Source of the DNA: Halorubrum sp. Atlit-26R
GTDB lineage: Archaea; Halobacteriota; Halobacteria; Halobacteriales; Haloferacaceae
Length of the DNA stretch: 64,000 bases
Direction of reading: 5' to 3'
Assembly (NCBI RefSeq): GCF_003666015.1
Contig: NZ_QPLT01000009.1
Span: 62,001 to 126,000 of the forward strand
Within the stretch, counting starts at the first letter, position 1. Every line of letters begins with the position of its first letter. The translations under genes were made by a program, and so were the position numbers. Below the pieces are notes generated by a model. That model was not told where the DNA came from, searched no databases, and saw only the letters and a program-made list of their open reading frames with translations. Positions 19,262-28,534 of the stretch are shown here, in pieces.

Positions 19262-19735
19262 CCGTTTATAAACAAACGCGGTGGCGCGTGCCTGTGAGCG
19301 CCCGGAGGGCGCGAACAGCACCGCGCGAGGGAGTCGGTCGCCGAGCGAAGCGACGGCGACCGACGAGGCTGGGGAGGCGTGAGGTGCGGTGCCGTGCGGG
19401 GGCGGGACCCAAAGGGGCAGTCGCGAGGGCACAGTAGGCGACGTAAGCACCGCAGGGAGCGAACGGAGTGAGCGACCGAGGAGCGCAACGAGCGTACTGT
19501 GCCCTCGCGGCTGGGGCTTTGGCGGTGTTCGCTGCCGAGCCGCTGTCAGCTGTTTATAAGCGAGCGGCTGGGGCTTTGGCGGTGTTCGCTGCCGAGCCGC
19601 TGTCAGCTGTTTATAAGCGAGCGGCTGGGGCTTTGGCGGTGTTCGCCCCCCGATCCGTCACTAACCGCTTATAAATGAGCGGCTGGGGATTTGGAGATGT
19701 CCGCCGCCGATCTACAGTCGATCATTTATAGACGA
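19262..19735 (-). repeat. Dispersed structured element, copy B (inverted relative to copy A)
   Basis: On the minus strand this repeats the organisation of copy A: tandem units at the right (19514-19735), then the hairpin body (about 19279-19513). The word GCTTT recurs at 19516, 19573 and 19630 (57-bp period), then GATTT at 19688. Hairpins: 19419-19436 with 19495-19512, 19333-19343 with 19353-19363, and 19298-19303 with 19307-19312. TTTATAAAC lies at the left edge. The first two units are nearly identical, which points to recent duplication. A 68-codon frame through the array encodes a 19-residue repeat, but I regard the sequence as non-coding. Confidence 0.85.
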
Positions 19736-20122
19736 GTCGCCGGTCGCGTCAAACCTTCTTCTGACCACCCAGTACGCGACGGGGAGACAGCCGGCGAACG
19801 CGACCGGCCAGACGGTCAGCTGCGAGGTCGGATCGGGCGGCGAGACGAGGCTCCCGACGACCAGTCCCGCGAATCCGGCGACGACGACAATCGCGGTGGC
19901 CCGCTCCCACTTGGACGCCGGATACCGGCGGGAGCGCCCGCGGCGCCACCACAGCAGGTAGTAGGCCAGTACGATCCCCGAAACCGGGGCGAGCACGCCC
20001 CAGATTCCCGGATGGTCGCTTCCGCGGGCGTGGGCGTCGAAGTTGACCCACGCGCCGACCGCGACCCAGACGAACAGGACGAGGGCCGCGCCGAACGCGA
20101 CGGCCGGTGTGAGGAGGGACAC
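19712..20122 (-). CDS. Integral membrane protein of unknown function
   Basis: 137 residues from the GTG at 20122, with about four hydrophobic stretches (TPAVAFGAALVLFVWVAVGA, GVLAPVSGIVLAYYLLWW, ATAIVVVAGFAGLVVGSLV, WPVAFAGCLPVAYWVV) and a basic loop WRRGRSRRYP. I recognise no family. Its last codons run into the outermost 57-bp unit of repeat copy B, so the insertion or expansion of the repeat may have set its C-terminus. A longer start at 20239 exists, but those 39 codons lack membrane or family character. Confidence 0.65.
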   Translation of the reverse strand: MSLLTPAVAFGAALVLFVWVAVGAWVNFDAHARGSDHPGIWGVLAPVSGIVLAYYLLWWRRGRSRRYPASKWERATAIVVVAGFAGLVVGSLVSPPDPTSQLTVWPVAFAGCLPVAYWVVRRRFDATGDSSINDRL

Positions 20123-20250
20123 GGATCTGCGTTCGGCCCGATCGGTAATCGGTCTTCCCCCGCACGGAAACGTCCGCGTGGGGCCGGTTTCGTCGCCGCC
20201 AGCCACGTAGCCGCGCCGCTCAAGTGCCTCGCCGCCCAACGACGCGTATC

Positions 20251-22305
20251 GTGAGCGACGCCGACTCCCCCCTCTCGGAGGACCGCCCGACCGTCGACCG
20301 CCCGCTCCGCGTCGACGCCCCGTTCGAGCCCGCGGGCGACCAGCCCGAGGCGATCGAGGGGCTCGTCGAGGGGTTCGAGTCGGGCGCCGACAAGCAGACC
20401 CTCCTCGGCGTCACCGGGTCCGGGAAGACGAACACCGTCTCGTGGGTCGCCGAGGAGCTCGACCAGCCGACGCTCGTTCTCGCCCACAACAAGACGCTCG
20501 CGGCCCAGCTGTACGAGGAGTTCCGCGAGCTGTTCCCGGACAACGCCGTCGAGTACTTCGTCTCCTACTACGACTACTACCAGCCGGAGGCGTACGTCGA
20601 GCAGACGGACACGTTCATCGACAAGGAGATGTCGATCAACGAGGAGATCGACCGCCTGCGCCACTCCGCGACGCGGTCGCTGTTGACCCGCGACGACGTG
20701 ATCGTGGTTGCCTCCGTCTCGGCCATCTACGGGCTCGGCGATCCGCAGAACTACCGCGACATGGCGCTGCGCCTCGAGGTCGGCGAGCAGATCGGCCGCG
20801 AGGAGCTGCTCACCCGGCTCGTCGACCTGAACTACGAGCGCAACGACGTGGACTTCACGCAGGGCACCTTCCGCGTGCGCGGCGACACCGTCGAGATCTA
20901 CCCGATGTACGGGCGCTACGCGGTGCGCGTCGAGCTGTGGGGCGACGAGATCGACCGGATGATCAAGGTCGACCCGATGCACGGCGAGGTCGTGAGCGAG
21001 GAGCCCGCCGTCATGCTCCACCCGGCGGAGCACTACTCGATCCCGGACGACAAGCTCGAACAGGCGGTCGCCGAGATCGAGGACCTGATGGAGAAACGCG
21101 TGGGCTACTTCGAGCGGCAGGGCGACCTCGTCGCCGCCCAGCGCATCGAGGAGCGCACCACCTTCGACATCGAGATGCTTCGCGAGGCCGGCTACTGCTC
21201 GGGGATCGAGAACTACTCGGTCCACATGGACGACCGCGAGTCCGGCGACGCCCCGTACACGCTGCTCGACTACTTCCCCGACGACTTCCTCACCGTCGTC
21301 GACGAGTCACACCAGACGATCCCCCAGATCAAAGGGCAGTACGAGGGCGACAAGTCGCGGAAGGACTCGCTGGTCGAGAACGGGTTCCGGCTCCCGACGG
21401 CCTACGACAACCGCCCGCTCACCTTCGAGGAGTTCGAGGAGAAGACGGACCGCACGCTCTACGTCTCGGCGACGCCGGGCGACTACGAGCGCGAGACCTC
21501 CGACCGGATCGTCGAGCAGATCGTCCGCCCGACCCACCTCGTCGACCCGAAGGTGGAGGTGACGGGCGCGACGGGGCAGGTCGACGACCTCCTCGAACGC
21601 GTCGACGACCGGATCGAGCGCGACGAGCGCGTCCTCGTCACCACCCTCACGAAGCGGATGGCCGAGGACCTCACGGAATACCTCGAGGAGGCCGGCGTCG
21701 ACGTGGCGTACATGCACGACGAGACGGATACCCTCGAACGCCACGAGATCATCCGCGACCTCCGCCTCGGCAACATCGACGTGCTCGTCGGAATTAACCT
21801 GCTGCGCGAGGGACTCGACATCCCGGAGGTCTCCCTCGTCGCCATCCTCGACGCCGACCAGGAGGGGTTCCTCCGCTCCACCACGACCCTCGTCCAGACG
21901 ATGGGGCGGGCCGCGCGCAACGTCAACGGCGAGGTCGTCCTCTACGCCGACGAAACCACCGACTCGATGGAGGAAGCCATCGAGGAGACCCAGCGCCGCC
22001 GCGAGATCCAGCTGGAGTACAACGAGGAACACGGCTACGAGGCGACCACCATCGACAAGCCGGTCAGCGAGACGAACCTCCCCGGGTCGAAGACGGACAC
22101 CTCGAGCGTGAGCGTGGGCGACGTGGAGAGCGAGGACGAGGCGAAAGCGCAGATCGAGGCGCTCGAGGAACGGATGGACGAGGCGGCGAGCAACCTGGAG
22201 TTCGAGTTAGCGGCGGACATCCGCGACCGGATCGCGGAGCTCCGGCGCGCCTTCGAGATCGACGCGGACGACGCGGGCGTCCCCGCGCCCGCGATGGAGG
22301 AGTAG
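20251..22305 (+). CDS. uvrB: UvrABC system protein B
   Basis: 684 residues, full length. UvrB is the helicase-like damage verifier of bacterial-type nucleotide excision repair, which haloarchaea also possess. Walker [19 protein letters not shown] is near residue 50, the beta-hairpin region [14 protein letters not shown] near 105, [10 protein letters not shown] near 350, and motif [14 protein letters not shown] near 560. The C-terminal UVR motif ([20 protein letters not shown]) binds UvrC. GTG start at 20251; the upstream 27 nt in frame are probably not translated. Confidence 0.97.
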   Translation: MSDADSPLSEDRPTVDRPLRVDAPFEPAGDQPEAIEGLVEGFESGADKQTLLGVTGSGKTNTVSWVAEELDQPTLVLAHNKTLAAQLYEEFRELFPDNAVEYFVSYYDYYQPEAYVEQTDTFIDKEMSINEEIDRLRHSATRSLLTRDDVIVVASVSAIYGLGDPQNYRDMALRLEVGEQIGREELLTRLVDLNYERNDVDFTQGTFRVRGDTVEIYPMYGRYAVRVELWGDEIDRMIKVDPMHGEVVSEEPAVMLHPAEHYSIPDDKLEQAVAEIEDLMEKRVGYFERQGDLVAAQRIEERTTFDIEMLREAGYCSGIENYSVHMDDRESGDAPYTLLDYFPDDFLTVVDESHQTIPQIKGQYEGDKSRKDSLVENGFRLPTAYDNRPLTFEEFEEKTDRTLYVSATPGDYERETSDRIVEQIVRPTHLVDPKVEVTGATGQVDDLLERVDDRIERDERVLVTTLTKRMAEDLTEYLEEAGVDVAYMHDETDTLERHEIIRDLRLGNIDVLVGINLLREGLDIPEVSLVAILDADQEGFLRSTTTLVQTMGRAARNVNGEVVLYADETTDSMEEAIEETQRRREIQLEYNEEHGYEATTIDKPVSETNLPGSKTDTSSVSVGDVESEDEAKAQIEALEERMDEAASNLEFELAADIRDRIAELRRAFEIDADDAGVPAPAMEE

Positions 22306-22406
22306 CGGCCGGAGCGCCCGAGCGGCGACCCCGACCACCGCTCCGATTCTCAGTCCGCGTCACCGTGACGGCGGGGTTTTTACGTCGGTGCGTCACACAC
22401 CCGGCC

Positions 22407-22937
22407 GTGTACCGTCGCGCGGTCGTGGCCGGCGCGCTCGCCGTCGCCACCGCCGGGTGCGTCGACCGACTCCACGACGTCGCCGCCTCGACGCCGGGCG
22501 ACCTCGGCGTGCGGAGCCGATACGTCGACGGCAACCCGATGGTCGACGAGCGCAGCGTCCTCGCGCGCCCCGAGGAGCTGCTGACGCACGCGGCCTCCTT
22601 CCGCTCCGCCGACGCGGCCCGGGGCGCGCTCACGCCCGACGCGACCGAGTCCCGCGAGTTCGTCGAGCGCACCGACTTCGTCGACGACGGCGGGGACGCG
22701 ATCCTCGTGATCGCCCAGCGGCTCACCGCCGACGAGGTCCGCCTCCGCCTCGGCGGGATCAGCCGCACGGGCGACCGCTCGCTCCGGATCGCCGTCGACC
22801 AGTCCGGCGTCCGCGGCGAGATCGAGACGGACGAGCCGGTCGTCAAGACGCTCCTGTTGCGGCTCACCGACGAGCGCGGCCCGCCGGAGCGAGCGATCGT
22901 CGTCGTCGGCGACGGGCGCGCCGGGATCACGATCTGA
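22407..22937 (+). CDS. Predicted lipoprotein, haloarchaeal
   Basis: 176 residues. The N-terminus V-Y-R-R-A-V-V-A-G-A-L-A-V-A-T-A-G-C has a twin arginine, a hydrophobic stretch and a lipobox ending in cysteine, so it is probably exported by Tat and lipid-anchored. The remainder has no motif I recognise. The GTG at 22407 is chosen because it places the signal at the very start and because a T-rich box (GGGTTTTTACG, about 22375) lies about 28 nt upstream. Confidence 0.75.
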   Translation: MYRRAVVAGALAVATAGCVDRLHDVAASTPGDLGVRSRYVDGNPMVDERSVLARPEELLTHAASFRSADAARGALTPDATESREFVERTDFVDDGGDAILVIAQRLTADEVRLRLGGISRTGDRSLRIAVDQSGVRGEIETDEPVVKTLLLRLTDERGPPERAIVVVGDGRAGITI

Positions 22938-23013
22938 CCGCCGGGATCGCTTGCCCCGCCGACCGCGACTCCGTCCCGCGATCGTTTTGTGATCGGAACG
23001 CCTCCGGGCGACC

Positions 23014-23604
23014 ATGTCACTCCGCAGTCGGCTCCTCGGGTCGGCCCTCCTCGTCGTCGGCGTCGCGGCGCTCGGTCTCGCCGGAACGGTCGCGCCCGGG
23101 TTCGTCCCCTCGCCGTCGTCGGCAGAGGGAATCGCCTTCGTCACCCCTTCGCCCGTCTCGTTCCTCGCCGCCCCCGCGCTCCTCGCGGCCGGGTCGGTCC
23201 TGCTCGTCGGCGGCGCGGCCGCCGCGGGCGGCACCGAGCGCTCCGCGCGCGCCGCGCTGGTCGCGCCCGCGCTCGGCGCCGCCGCCGCGTTCGCGTTCGG
23301 CGTCGGTCTCGTCCTCGCACCCGCGTCGGTCCCCGAAACGGCGACGAATCCAGCGGCGCACGCGGCTCTCATCGGGCGGGGCAGCGGAATCGCCGCCGGC
23401 GCCGTCGTCGGTGCGGCCCTGGCGCCGGTGGTTCAGGCGGCGATCACGGAGGACACCGTCGCGCTCCTCGCCGGCGCCGTCCTGTTACTGGCGGCGATCG
23501 CGTCGGGATCGTCCCTCCCCCTCTCGCTGGTCGCCGGCGGCGTCGGCGGCGCGGTCGCCGTCGGCCTCCTCTGGGCGGTCGACCCCGAGCGCTGGCGGCC
23601 CTGA
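23014..23604 (+). CDS. Multi-pass membrane protein of unknown function
   Basis: 196 residues, rich in alanine, glycine and valine, with about six hydrophobic segments beginning LLGSALLVVGVAALGLAGTV. No charged catalytic residues or family motif stand out. It follows the lipoprotein gene by 76 nt in the same direction and is convergent with the SPFH gene. Confidence 0.7.
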   Translation: MSLRSRLLGSALLVVGVAALGLAGTVAPGFVPSPSSAEGIAFVTPSPVSFLAAPALLAAGSVLLVGGAAAAGGTERSARAALVAPALGAAAAFAFGVGLVLAPASVPETATNPAAHAALIGRGSGIAAGAVVGAALAPVVQAAITEDTVALLAGAVLLLAAIASGSSLPLSLVAGGVGGAVAVGLLWAVDPERWRP

Positions 23605-23632
23605 GTTCGGGCCCCGTTCGGCCGTCCCGCGG

Positions 23633-24853
23633 TCAGTTCCCGGGCCGCTCGCTTTCCGTCTCCAACTCAATGTCGCGGTCGGCCTCGCGGGTCGCCGCCT
23701 CCTGTTTGGCGAGGTCGACGTTGTCCGAGTCCCGGGTCTCGTCGGTCCGGAGGTCGCTGTCGGCCACCGTGTCGAGCTGTTCGAGCGCGCTCTCGATGTC
23801 CTCCAACCCGAGCAGCTTCTCCGTCTCCTCGTCGAACTCCTTGCCCTCGAGCCCCTCCATCTGCTGGACGTCGGAGCCGGAGAGTGCCTTGCCGTAGCGG
23901 CCGACGAGGCTGGTGAGTTCCTGCGGGAGGACGAACGTCGTGGACTCGCCTTTCCCGATCTCTTCGAGGGTCTCCATGCCCCGCTCGATGATGGCGCGCT
24001 CGCCCATCGATTCCGCGGAGCGCGCGCGGAGGACGGTGGAGATGGCGTCCCCCTGCGCTTCGAGGATCTGGCTCTGCTTCTCCCCCTGCGCGCGGATGAT
24101 GTTGGACTGCTTGTCACCCTCGGCCTGCTCGACCGCGGAGCGGCGTTCCCCCTGCGCTTCGAGGATCATCGCGCGGCGGCGACGCTCCGCGCCGGTCTGT
24201 TGCTCCATCGCGCGCTGGACCTCTTGGGAGGGGCTCACCTCGCGGACCTCGACGGCCTCGACGCGGATCCCCCACTCGTCGGTGGGCTCGTCGAGCTCCT
24301 CGTTGATCCGGTCGTTGATGAGCTCCCGCTGGGAGAGCGTGTCGTCGAGCTCCATGTCGCCGATGACCGCGCGGAGGGTCGTCTGCGCGAGGTTCGAGAC
24401 GGCGTTCTTGTAGTCGTCGACTTCGAGGAACGCCTTCTTGGCGTCCATCACCTTGATGTAGACGACGGCGTCGGCGGTCACCGGCGAGTTGTCGCGGGTG
24501 ATCGCCGACTGGCTCGGCACGTCGATCGTCTGCGTCCGCATGTCGAACGCGTACGTCCGCGAGACGAACGGCGGGATGAGGTGGACGCCCGGTTCGAGCA
24601 GCTTGCGGTACTCGCCGAAGACGGTGAGCGCCTCCTTGTCGTAGGCGTCGACGATCTCGACGGCGCTGACGACCGTGACGGCCGCGAGCAGCACCGCGAG
24701 CGCCGCGACGCCGTAGACGAGGCTCTGCCCGAGGAGGGCGACCCCGACGAGGAGGGCGACGCCGAGCGCGAGGTACTGCCAGATCCCGTCCGGGACCTCC
24801 GCCAGCAGCTCCTCCAGCTCGGCGGACTCGCCGCGCGGACCTTGTGTTCCCAT
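23633..24853 (-). CDS. SPFH domain (stomatin/prohibitin-type) membrane protein
   Basis: 406 residues. Two adjacent hydrophobic segments (about residues 25-65) anchor it. An SPFH domain follows, with GEYRKLLEPGVHLIPPFVSR, RTQTIDVPSQSAITRDN and TTLRAVIGDMELDDTLSQRE. After that comes the repeated alanine/glutamate coiled coil (MILEAQGERRSAVEQAEGD) typical of stomatins. The C-terminal 100 residues are highly acidic. The family organises membrane microdomains and often partners an NfeD-like protein; no such partner is adjacent here. Confidence 0.93.
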   Translation of the reverse strand: MGTQGPRGESAELEELLAEVPDGIWQYLALGVALLVGVALLGQSLVYGVAALAVLLAAVTVVSAVEIVDAYDKEALTVFGEYRKLLEPGVHLIPPFVSRTYAFDMRTQTIDVPSQSAITRDNSPVTADAVVYIKVMDAKKAFLEVDDYKNAVSNLAQTTLRAVIGDMELDDTLSQRELINDRINEELDEPTDEWGIRVEAVEVREVSPSQEVQRAMEQQTGAERRRRAMILEAQGERRSAVEQAEGDKQSNIIRAQGEKQSQILEAQGDAISTVLRARSAESMGERAIIERGMETLEEIGKGESTTFVLPQELTSLVGRYGKALSGSDVQQMEGLEGKEFDEETEKLLGLEDIESALEQLDTVADSDLRTDETRDSDNVDLAKQEAATREADRDIELETESERPGN

Positions 24854-24971
24854 ACGTCGAATTACGGCCCGACGCTGTTAACCGTTGTCACGAGTTCGGG
24901 CCCGGGAGCCGCGTCGCGCCCCCGCCGCGGGCCGATCTCTGAGATACCGGAAACGCCCGCGTATGCCGGTC

Positions 24972-24980
24972 GGGTTTAAC
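24972..24980 (+). promoter_or_regulatory. TATA-like box of metY
   Basis: GGGTTTAAC on the plus strand, about 27 nt before the ATG at 25005. It supports that start rather than the upstream in-frame ATGs. Confidence 0.45.
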
Positions 24981-25004
24981 TACGCGGCGGCGGAAGACCG
25001 ACGC

Positions 25005-26309
25005 ATGCCATCCGACGAGGGGAACGACGGGCCGAAGTTCAGCACGCGAAGCGTTCACGCCGGCTCCGATCCGGACCCGGCCACCGGCGCCCGGGCGACG
25101 CCGATCTACCAGACGACCGCCTACCAGTTCGACGACGCCGACCACGCCGCGGATCTCTTCGCCTTAGAGGAGGCCGGCAACGTCTACTCCCGACTGATGA
25201 ACCCGACCAACGCCGCCCTCGAGGAGCGGATCGCCTCGCTGGAGGGGGGCGTCGGCGCGGTCGCGACCGCCTCGGGCATGGCCGCGCTCGACGTGACGAC
25301 GTTCCTGCTCGCCTCGGCGGGCGACAACATCGTCACGTCGTCGGCGCTGTACGGCGGCACCTACACCTACCTCACCCACTCCGTCGAGCGCCGCGGGGTC
25401 TCGACTCGCTTTGTCGACCCGCTCGACTACGAGGGGTACGCCGAGGCCATCGACGAGGACACCGCCTACGTCCACCTCGAAACGATCGGTAATCCGGCCC
25501 TCGTCACGCCCGACATCGAGCGGATCGCCGACATCGCGCACGACCACGGCGTCCCGCTGTTCGTCGACAACACGTTCGCGACGCCGTACCTCTGCCGGCC
25601 GCTCGAACACGGCGCCGACCTCGTCTGGGAGTCGACGACGAAGTGGCTCACGGGCAACGGCACCACCGTCGGCGGTGTCGTCGTCGACGGCGGCTCGTTC
25701 CCGTGGGCCGAGCACGCCGAGAAGTACCCCGAGATCGCGCAGGACAACCCCGCCTACCACGGGATCAACTTCGCGGAGCGCTTCGGTGACGCCGCGTTCA
25801 CCTTCGCGGCGGTCACCCGCGGGCTACGCGACCTGGGCGACCAGCAGTCGCCGTTCGACGCGTGGAACACGCTCCAGCAGACGGAGTCGCTCCCGCTGCG
25901 CATGGACCGCCACTGCGAGAACGCGGGCGTCGTGGCCGAGTACCTCGACGATCACGACGATATCGCGTGGGTGAACTACCCCGGCTTAGAGAGTCACGAG
26001 ACCCACGAGGAGGCCAGCGAGTACCTGGACGGAGGCTACGGCGGGATGCTCACCTTCGGGCTGGAGGCGGGCTACGAGGCCGCGCGGGCGACCGTCGAGG
26101 AGGCGGACCTCGCCTCGCTGGTCGCGAACGTCGGGGACGCGAAGACGCTCGTCATCCACCCGGCGTCGACGACCCACCAGCAGCTGACCGAGGAAGAACA
26201 GGAGGCCGCGGGCGTCACCGCCGACATGGTGCGCCTGTCCGTCGGCATCGAGGACCCCGCGGACATCGTCGCCGACCTAGAGGCCGCCATCGAGGCGGCG
26301 ACCGCGTAA
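25005..26309 (+). CDS. O-acetylhomoserine aminocarboxypropyltransferase/cysteine synthase family
   Basis: 434-residue PLP enzyme of the Cys/Met metabolism family. It begins KFSTRSVHAGSDPDPATGAR. ASGMAALDVTTFLLAS is near residue 88, VDNTFATPYLCRPLEHGADL near 190, and the PLP lysine lies in ESTTKWLTGNGTTVGG near 215. The insertion around NPAYHGINFAERFGDAAFTF is typical of O-acetylhomoserine sulfhydrylases and separates it from cystathionine gamma-synthase. It makes homocysteine from O-acetylhomoserine and sulfide. Haloarchaea often pair it with metX, which is not adjacent here. Confidence 0.92.
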   Translation: MPSDEGNDGPKFSTRSVHAGSDPDPATGARATPIYQTTAYQFDDADHAADLFALEEAGNVYSRLMNPTNAALEERIASLEGGVGAVATASGMAALDVTTFLLASAGDNIVTSSALYGGTYTYLTHSVERRGVSTRFVDPLDYEGYAEAIDEDTAYVHLETIGNPALVTPDIERIADIAHDHGVPLFVDNTFATPYLCRPLEHGADLVWESTTKWLTGNGTTVGGVVVDGGSFPWAEHAEKYPEIAQDNPAYHGINFAERFGDAAFTFAAVTRGLRDLGDQQSPFDAWNTLQQTESLPLRMDRHCENAGVVAEYLDDHDDIAWVNYPGLESHETHEEASEYLDGGYGGMLTFGLEAGYEAARATVEEADLASLVANVGDAKTLVIHPASTTHQQLTEEEQEAAGVTADMVRLSVGIEDPADIVADLEAAIEAATA

Positions 26310-26484
26310 GCGCAATCCGCCCGTTTCCGACGGTTTTGTTCCGTTGGGATCCTCGGAGACTGATACAATCCTCGTGCGAGATACAGAGGGTGGAATCATC
26401 ACGGAGAAGTACGTTATTTTCTCCATCTATGTCCTGAATCAGTCGATAGAACGTGCTTGCGAGTGTATCGGTTCAGGCGATCAG
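26310..26484. other. AT-richer spacer after metY
   Basis: About 175 bp, less GC-rich than its surroundings. No gene is supported; an 85-codon plus-strand frame across it is antisense to the small gene that follows and looks non-coding. Confidence 0.4.
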
Positions 26485-26655
26485 TTAGAATATTTTCAGA
26501 AATTCGGCAAGTCCGTATACGATAGCGATAGTCCCGAAAATGATGCCTACCGTACTCAGAAATTGGTTTCGTGGGACAACAGTCGTTTGAGCAACTACTA
26601 ACAAGGCCATCAGGATGACCAATACAGCGAGAAGTCGCTCGGTACGGTCGGACAT
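26485..26655 (-). CDS. Small two-helix membrane protein
   Basis: 56 residues, starting M-S-D-R-T-E-R-L-L-A-V-L-V-I-L-M-A-L-L-V-V-A and ending E-F-L-K-I-F. Two hydrophobic helices (about 8-23 and 34-52) flank a short basic turn (PRNQFLSTV), a plausible hairpin membrane protein. The gene is less GC-rich than the surrounding core genes. It has a complete start and stop and a clear hydrophobic pattern, so I accept it despite its size. Function unknown. It is followed by the aminopeptidase gene in the same orientation further right. Confidence 0.6.
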   Translation of the reverse strand: MSDRTERLLAVLVILMALLVVAQTTVVPRNQFLSTVGIIFGTIAIVYGLAEFLKIF

Positions 26656-26847
26656 ACAACCAGATTACCTGTGCTTGATGTGAATAGTTCGGTTCTTTTT
26701 CTCTACTGGGCGATCCGGAACAGTTGATTCCATAAGCGGTTCTGTGCGAGATCCGCGCTCTACATTTAGTACGCCTCGAAGAACATATCACCACTTGAGG
26801 GTTTCAACAGCGCCGACGGTCTCTCACGGAGCTACCGTCCTCCGGAC

Positions 26848-27987
26848 TTACTCCTCGAACCCCTCTTCCCACTGGAACGTCCCGTTCCGCTGGACGACCT
26901 CGCCGTCGACCTCCATCCGGGAGTCGGCGCTCACGTCGGAGATCATGTCGACGTGGACCGCGCTGTCGTTGCCGGACTCGCCCTCCGGCAGGCAGGCGTC
27001 GTAGGCGCGGCCGACCGCGAGGTGGACGGTGTCGCCCATCTTCTCGTCGAAGAGGATCGAGTCGGTGAACCGGTCGATGCCGCGGTTCATCCCGATACCG
27101 AGCTCGCCCAACCGCCGCGCGCCCTCGTCGGTGTCGAGGATGTCGGCGAGCGCGTCCTCGCCCGCCTCCGCCGAGAAGTCGACGACCTCGCCGCCCTCGA
27201 ACGCGAGGTGGACGTTCCGGACGCGCGTCGCGTCGATGGTCATCGGCACGTCGAAGAAGACCTCGCCCTCCGTGTCGTAGGGGGCGGTGAACACCTCACC
27301 AGAGGGGAGGTTGTGGGAGTCGTACGCGACGGAGGCGGCGGAGTTGACCGCGGTCCGGTCCGCGATCGACATCGTCACGTCGGTGTCGGGCGCGCCGTCG
27401 CGCTCGGTGACGATCCGGACCTCGTCGCCGTCGTCGAGGACGTCTTTCATCTGTGCCATCTCCTCGGCGAGCGACTCCCAGTCGCGGAGGACGGCGTCGT
27501 ACACGAAGTCCTGGTACTCCTCGTAGGCCATCCCCGCCTGCTGGGCGAGGGAGCGGGTCGGGTGGACCGTCGACACCCAGTCGGTGTCCATCCGCGCCTC
27601 GCGGACGCCCTGCCGGGCCTTCGCGTACGCCTGCCGCGTCGGGCGGTCGACGTCCGCGGACGCGGTGGTGTTTCGCCCGCCCCCGATCCGGAGGTAGGCG
27701 TCGGCCGCCTCGAAGACCGCGCGCTCGACGGCGGGGTCGTCGTCGAAGTCGTCGGCGTCGACGTCGACGTCGGTCCCGGCCTCGACGCCTTTTAAATAGG
27801 CGCGGGAGACCTCGCTCGACCCGTACAGCGTCGTGACGTTCGCCCCGCGCTCGCCGAGCGCCTCTGCGACCGCGACACCCAACTCGTGAGCGTCCTCCGC
27901 GACGCTGACGACGACGTCGTTGCCGGCCTCGACCCGCGCGCTCCAGTCGACGAGCACCTCGGCGTGCTCGCGTACGCGTTCGTCCAT
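26848..27987 (-). CDS. M29-family (thermophilic) aminopeptidase
   Basis: 379 residues. It begins MDERVREHAEVLVDWSARV. Family hallmarks follow: TVHPTRSLAQQAGMAYEEYQ, DVTMSIADRTAVNSAA, NLPSGEVFTAPYDTEGEVFF around residue 240, and DEKMGDTVHLAVGRAY with DSAVHVDMISDV near the C-terminus, which carry the glutamate, histidine and aspartate ligands of the two-metal site. It removes N-terminal residues from peptides in the cytoplasm. The start at 27987 is supported by a TTTACG box at 28010-28016, about 27 nt upstream. Confidence 0.92.
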   Translation of the reverse strand: MDERVREHAEVLVDWSARVEAGNDVVVSVAEDAHELGVAVAEALGERGANVTTLYGSSEVSRAYLKGVEAGTDVDVDADDFDDDPAVERAVFEAADAYLRIGGGRNTTASADVDRPTRQAYAKARQGVREARMDTDWVSTVHPTRSLAQQAGMAYEEYQDFVYDAVLRDWESLAEEMAQMKDVLDDGDEVRIVTERDGAPDTDVTMSIADRTAVNSAASVAYDSHNLPSGEVFTAPYDTEGEVFFDVPMTIDATRVRNVHLAFEGGEVVDFSAEAGEDALADILDTDEGARRLGELGIGMNRGIDRFTDSILFDEKMGDTVHLAVGRAYDACLPEGESGNDSAVHVDMISDVSADSRMEVDGEVVQRNGTFQWEEGFEE

Positions 27988-28058
27988 TACGCTGTGTGTG
28001 TTCGGGGAAGCGTAAATCGATGCCGGGACGACGAGTACTGTTCGAGCGTCTCGGGAAG

Positions 28059-28472
28059 TTACTCTTCGGTCGAACTGTCGTACATCGCTTCGAACGCCGC
28101 TTCGCCGCGGATCAGTTCGTCGACGCCGCTCGTGAGCGTTACCTCGCCGAACACCGTCGCTCGGTAGTACGTGTAGAGGCCGTCCGCTCCTCGCTCGGTG
28201 TGTTGGCACTTTTCGACGAGGCCGACGTCGACCAGTTTGTTGAGGTGGTAGTGGAGGGTACTGTCGTCGACCTCGATAGCGTCCTCCAGTTCTTTGGGGC
28301 TCATGTCGTCGCTGTGGACGAGTCGATAGAGAATTTCGTACCTGGTGCGGTGTCCGACCGCTGCGTGCATCGCCAGGTACTCGTCGAGGCTGAGGACGCT
28401 GTCCTCGGGCAGCAGGTCTTCGGGATCCTCCGGGAATCCTGCGCCGGCGGGCTGCGAGTGATTCGTCGCCAT
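28059..28472 (-). CDS. ArsR-type winged-helix transcriptional regulator
   Basis: 137 residues. After an acidic N-terminal 25 residues comes a winged helix: MHAAVGHRTRYEILYRLVH, then MSPKELEDAIEVDDSTLHYH as the recognition helix, and VEKCQHTERGADGLYTYYRA as the wing. No extra ligand domain is present. The start at 28472 (MATNHSQPAG) fits the TTAAAAGAG promoter box near 28508-28514. It may control the neighbouring aminopeptidase, 71 nt downstream in the same direction, but the sequence does not show this. Confidence 0.88.
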   Translation of the reverse strand: MATNHSQPAGAGFPEDPEDLLPEDSVLSLDEYLAMHAAVGHRTRYEILYRLVHSDDMSPKELEDAIEVDDSTLHYHLNKLVDVGLVEKCQHTERGADGLYTYYRATVFGEVTLTSGVDELIRGEAAFEAMYDSSTEE

Positions 28473-28534
28473 CGTAGTGTTTCGTACGAGGGAGGGATGC
28501 TTAGGCTCTTTTAAGCCAAAGTTTCTCAAAAAAG

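Noticed and set aside
19468-19674. 68-codon plus-strand frame with a 19-residue repeat as a gene
   Set aside because: It lies wholly inside the structured element and tandem array; the start differs between copies. I keep the coding possibility only as a question in the findings.
26344-26601. 85-codon plus-strand ORF after metY
   Set aside because: It is antisense to a small membrane protein with a much clearer hydrophobic pattern and complete signals.
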